DNA from: a virus
Virus record (IMG/VR): IMGVR_UViG_3300030406_006326
Coordinates: 1 to 37,684 of that record
Length of the DNA stretch: 37,684 nucleotides
Direction: 5' to 3' (one strand)
The position numbers and the translations under genes are program-made. Positions 36,920 to 37,684 of this stretch are shown here, one piece after another; position 1 is the first letter of the stretch; every line of letters starts with the position of its first letter. The notes beneath the pieces are model-generated. The model was not told where the DNA came from and did not search any database. It was given only the letters and a program-made list of their open reading frames with translations.

Positions 36920-37684
36920 ATGAAGATTACAATTTCTCAACTTCGCAGCATGGTCGAGGAAGCCATTCTCGACGAGAAGAAGAAAAAGCGAAAGAAAAAG
37001 AAAAAAAAGAAGAAGGGTGGCAAGAAAGATGCGTGCTACCATAAAGTCAAGGCACGATATGATGTCTGGCCTTCTGCTTATGCCTCTGGTGCCCTTGTAA
37101 AGTGCCGCAAGGTCGGTGCTGCCAACTGGGGCAACAAAAGTAAAAAAGAAGGAGTCGAGCAAGATCCTCTTCGTGATGTGATTCGTGAAGTCATACAAGA
37201 AGCCGATCCTAAAAAAGGTACGGGTAAAAAACCCAAAGGTTCAGGACGCAGGCTGTACACAGACGAAGATCCAAGCGATACAGTATCGGTTAAATTTAGA
37301 ACTGTGCAGGATATAAAAGATACATTATCTAAATCGTCTTTCAAATCCAAATCACATAAGCGCCAGTCACAGATAATTAATTTAATACATCAGAGATCTA
37401 GGGCAGCATATCAGAACGCTAAAGATCCAAAAGTCAAAGCTCGCCTGAAAAAGGCATATGATTATGCCTCGGAGCGCAAAGAGGCTTCTAAAAAGAAAAC
37501 TAAAACCAAAACTGAAAGCATCAGCCGAGACAGGATTAAGGAACTTGTTGAGGCAGAGATTGCTAAAATTGATGAGAAGAAAAAGAAGAAAAGAAAACTC
37601 ACCTCCAAACCATCTTCAGAGACCAGCCTTAGGGATTGGTTTAAGAGAAAGGGTGAAAAAGGTGGTAAGAGTGGCTGGGTAGAT
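36920..37684 (+). CDS. Polybasic protein with conserved Cys/Trp domain and three targeting-like peptides (3' end missing)
   Basis: The frame is open from the ATG at 36920 to the last base, 255 codons, so the C-terminus lies outside. GAGGG at 36909-36913 supports the start. The N-terminus MKITISQLRSMVEEAILDE is followed by 13 consecutive Lys/Arg residues (20-32). Leu17-Asp18-Glu19 fits a T4 gp21-type cut site. Residues 36-73, with ACYHKVKARYDVWPSAYASG and CRKVGAANWGN, form a small conserved domain of unknown function known from marine phages and other viruses. Similar helix-plus-cut-site peptides recur at 83-94 (LRDVIREVIQE) and 201-219 (ISRDRIKELVEAEIAKIDE), the last again followed by a Lys run. 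The visible end (SLRDWFKRKGEKGGKSGWVD) looks like the start of a second small domain. A DNA-condensing internal head protein cut into pieces is the inferred role. Confidence 0.6.
   Translation, partial: MKITISQLRSMVEEAILDEKKKKRKKKKKKKKGGKKDACYHKVKARYDVWPSAYASGALVKCRKVGAANWGNKSKKEGVEQDPLRDVIREVIQEADPKKGTGKKPKGSGRRLYTDEDPSDTVSVKFRTVQDIKDTLSKSSFKSKSHKRQSQIINLIHQRSRAAYQNAKDPKVKARLKKAYDYASERKEASKKKTKTKTESISRDRIKELVEAEIAKIDEKKKKKRKLTSKPSSETSLRDWFKRKGEKGGKSGWVD

Noticed and set aside
36884-37350. Minus-strand frames of about 90-104 codons opposite the primase/polybasic genes
   Set aside because: They are antisense shadows, rich in Leu, Phe and Ser from the complement of Lys-rich codons, with no ribosome site and no neighbour on that strand.
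37458-37682. A 74-codon + strand frame near the end of the window
   Set aside because: It is an off-frame reading of the Lys-rich gene that runs from 36920 to the end. The true frame has a ribosome site and conserved domain residues.
1-37684. tRNA genes, CRISPR arrays, insertion sequences, integrase or attachment sites
   Set aside because: None could be seen by reading: no clover-leaf-like intergenic space, no regularly spaced repeats, no transposase or recombinase motifs. Nearly all the sequence is accounted for by coding regions.

Overview
The window reads as part of the genome of a lytic, T4-related (probably distant, 'far-T4'-like or marine) contractile-tailed phage. Every supportable gene is on the + strand. 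The DNA is AT-rich, and gaps between genes are mostly under 40 bases, with several overlaps. The T4-type calls rest on protein motifs: a gp55-like late sigma factor, a gp5-like hub with a GH24 lysozyme, gp25, gp6 (baseplate J), a RuvC-like resolvase and a gp61-like primase. The host cannot be named. The one clear bacterial promoter (35307-35334) and the purine-rich ribosome sites only point to a bacterium with a sigma70-type polymerase. No head genes, terminase, integrase, tRNA or CRISPR array is present.

Layout. (1) 1-863: the end of the late sigma gene and a small acidic partner protein. (2) 865-16720: the baseplate core, consisting of the lysozyme hub, a separate spike protein, a 1969-residue unknown protein, gp25, gp6, a DNRLRE-like beta protein, and a LamG-containing wedge protein. 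An in-frame amber codon at 13541 interrupts the wedge gene. (3) 16755-34310: very large virion proteins (2179, 1117 and 1110 residues) mixed with smaller ones that form two paralogous sets. (4) 34324-37684: nucleic-acid genes (RuvC-like resolvase, HAD nucleotidase, primase) interleaved with two small proteins whose N-termini look like T4 capsid-targeting peptides. The last gene runs off the window.

How it may work together. The sigma-like protein would direct late transcription of the long virion block. A 9-base motif, CTATTTATT, lies just before four genes. At two of them it sits in almost identical 15-base intergenic spacers that run directly into an ATG with no ribosome site, so it is a candidate late promoter giving near-leaderless messages. 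The two basic proteins preceded by this motif carry (I/L)-x-E sites like those cut by the T4 prohead protease, so they may be internal head proteins.

Most promising points: the lone amber codon inside the LamG wedge gene, the repeated CTATTTATT spacer, the capsid-targeting-like peptides, the split hub and spike genes, and the very large unrecognised tail proteins.
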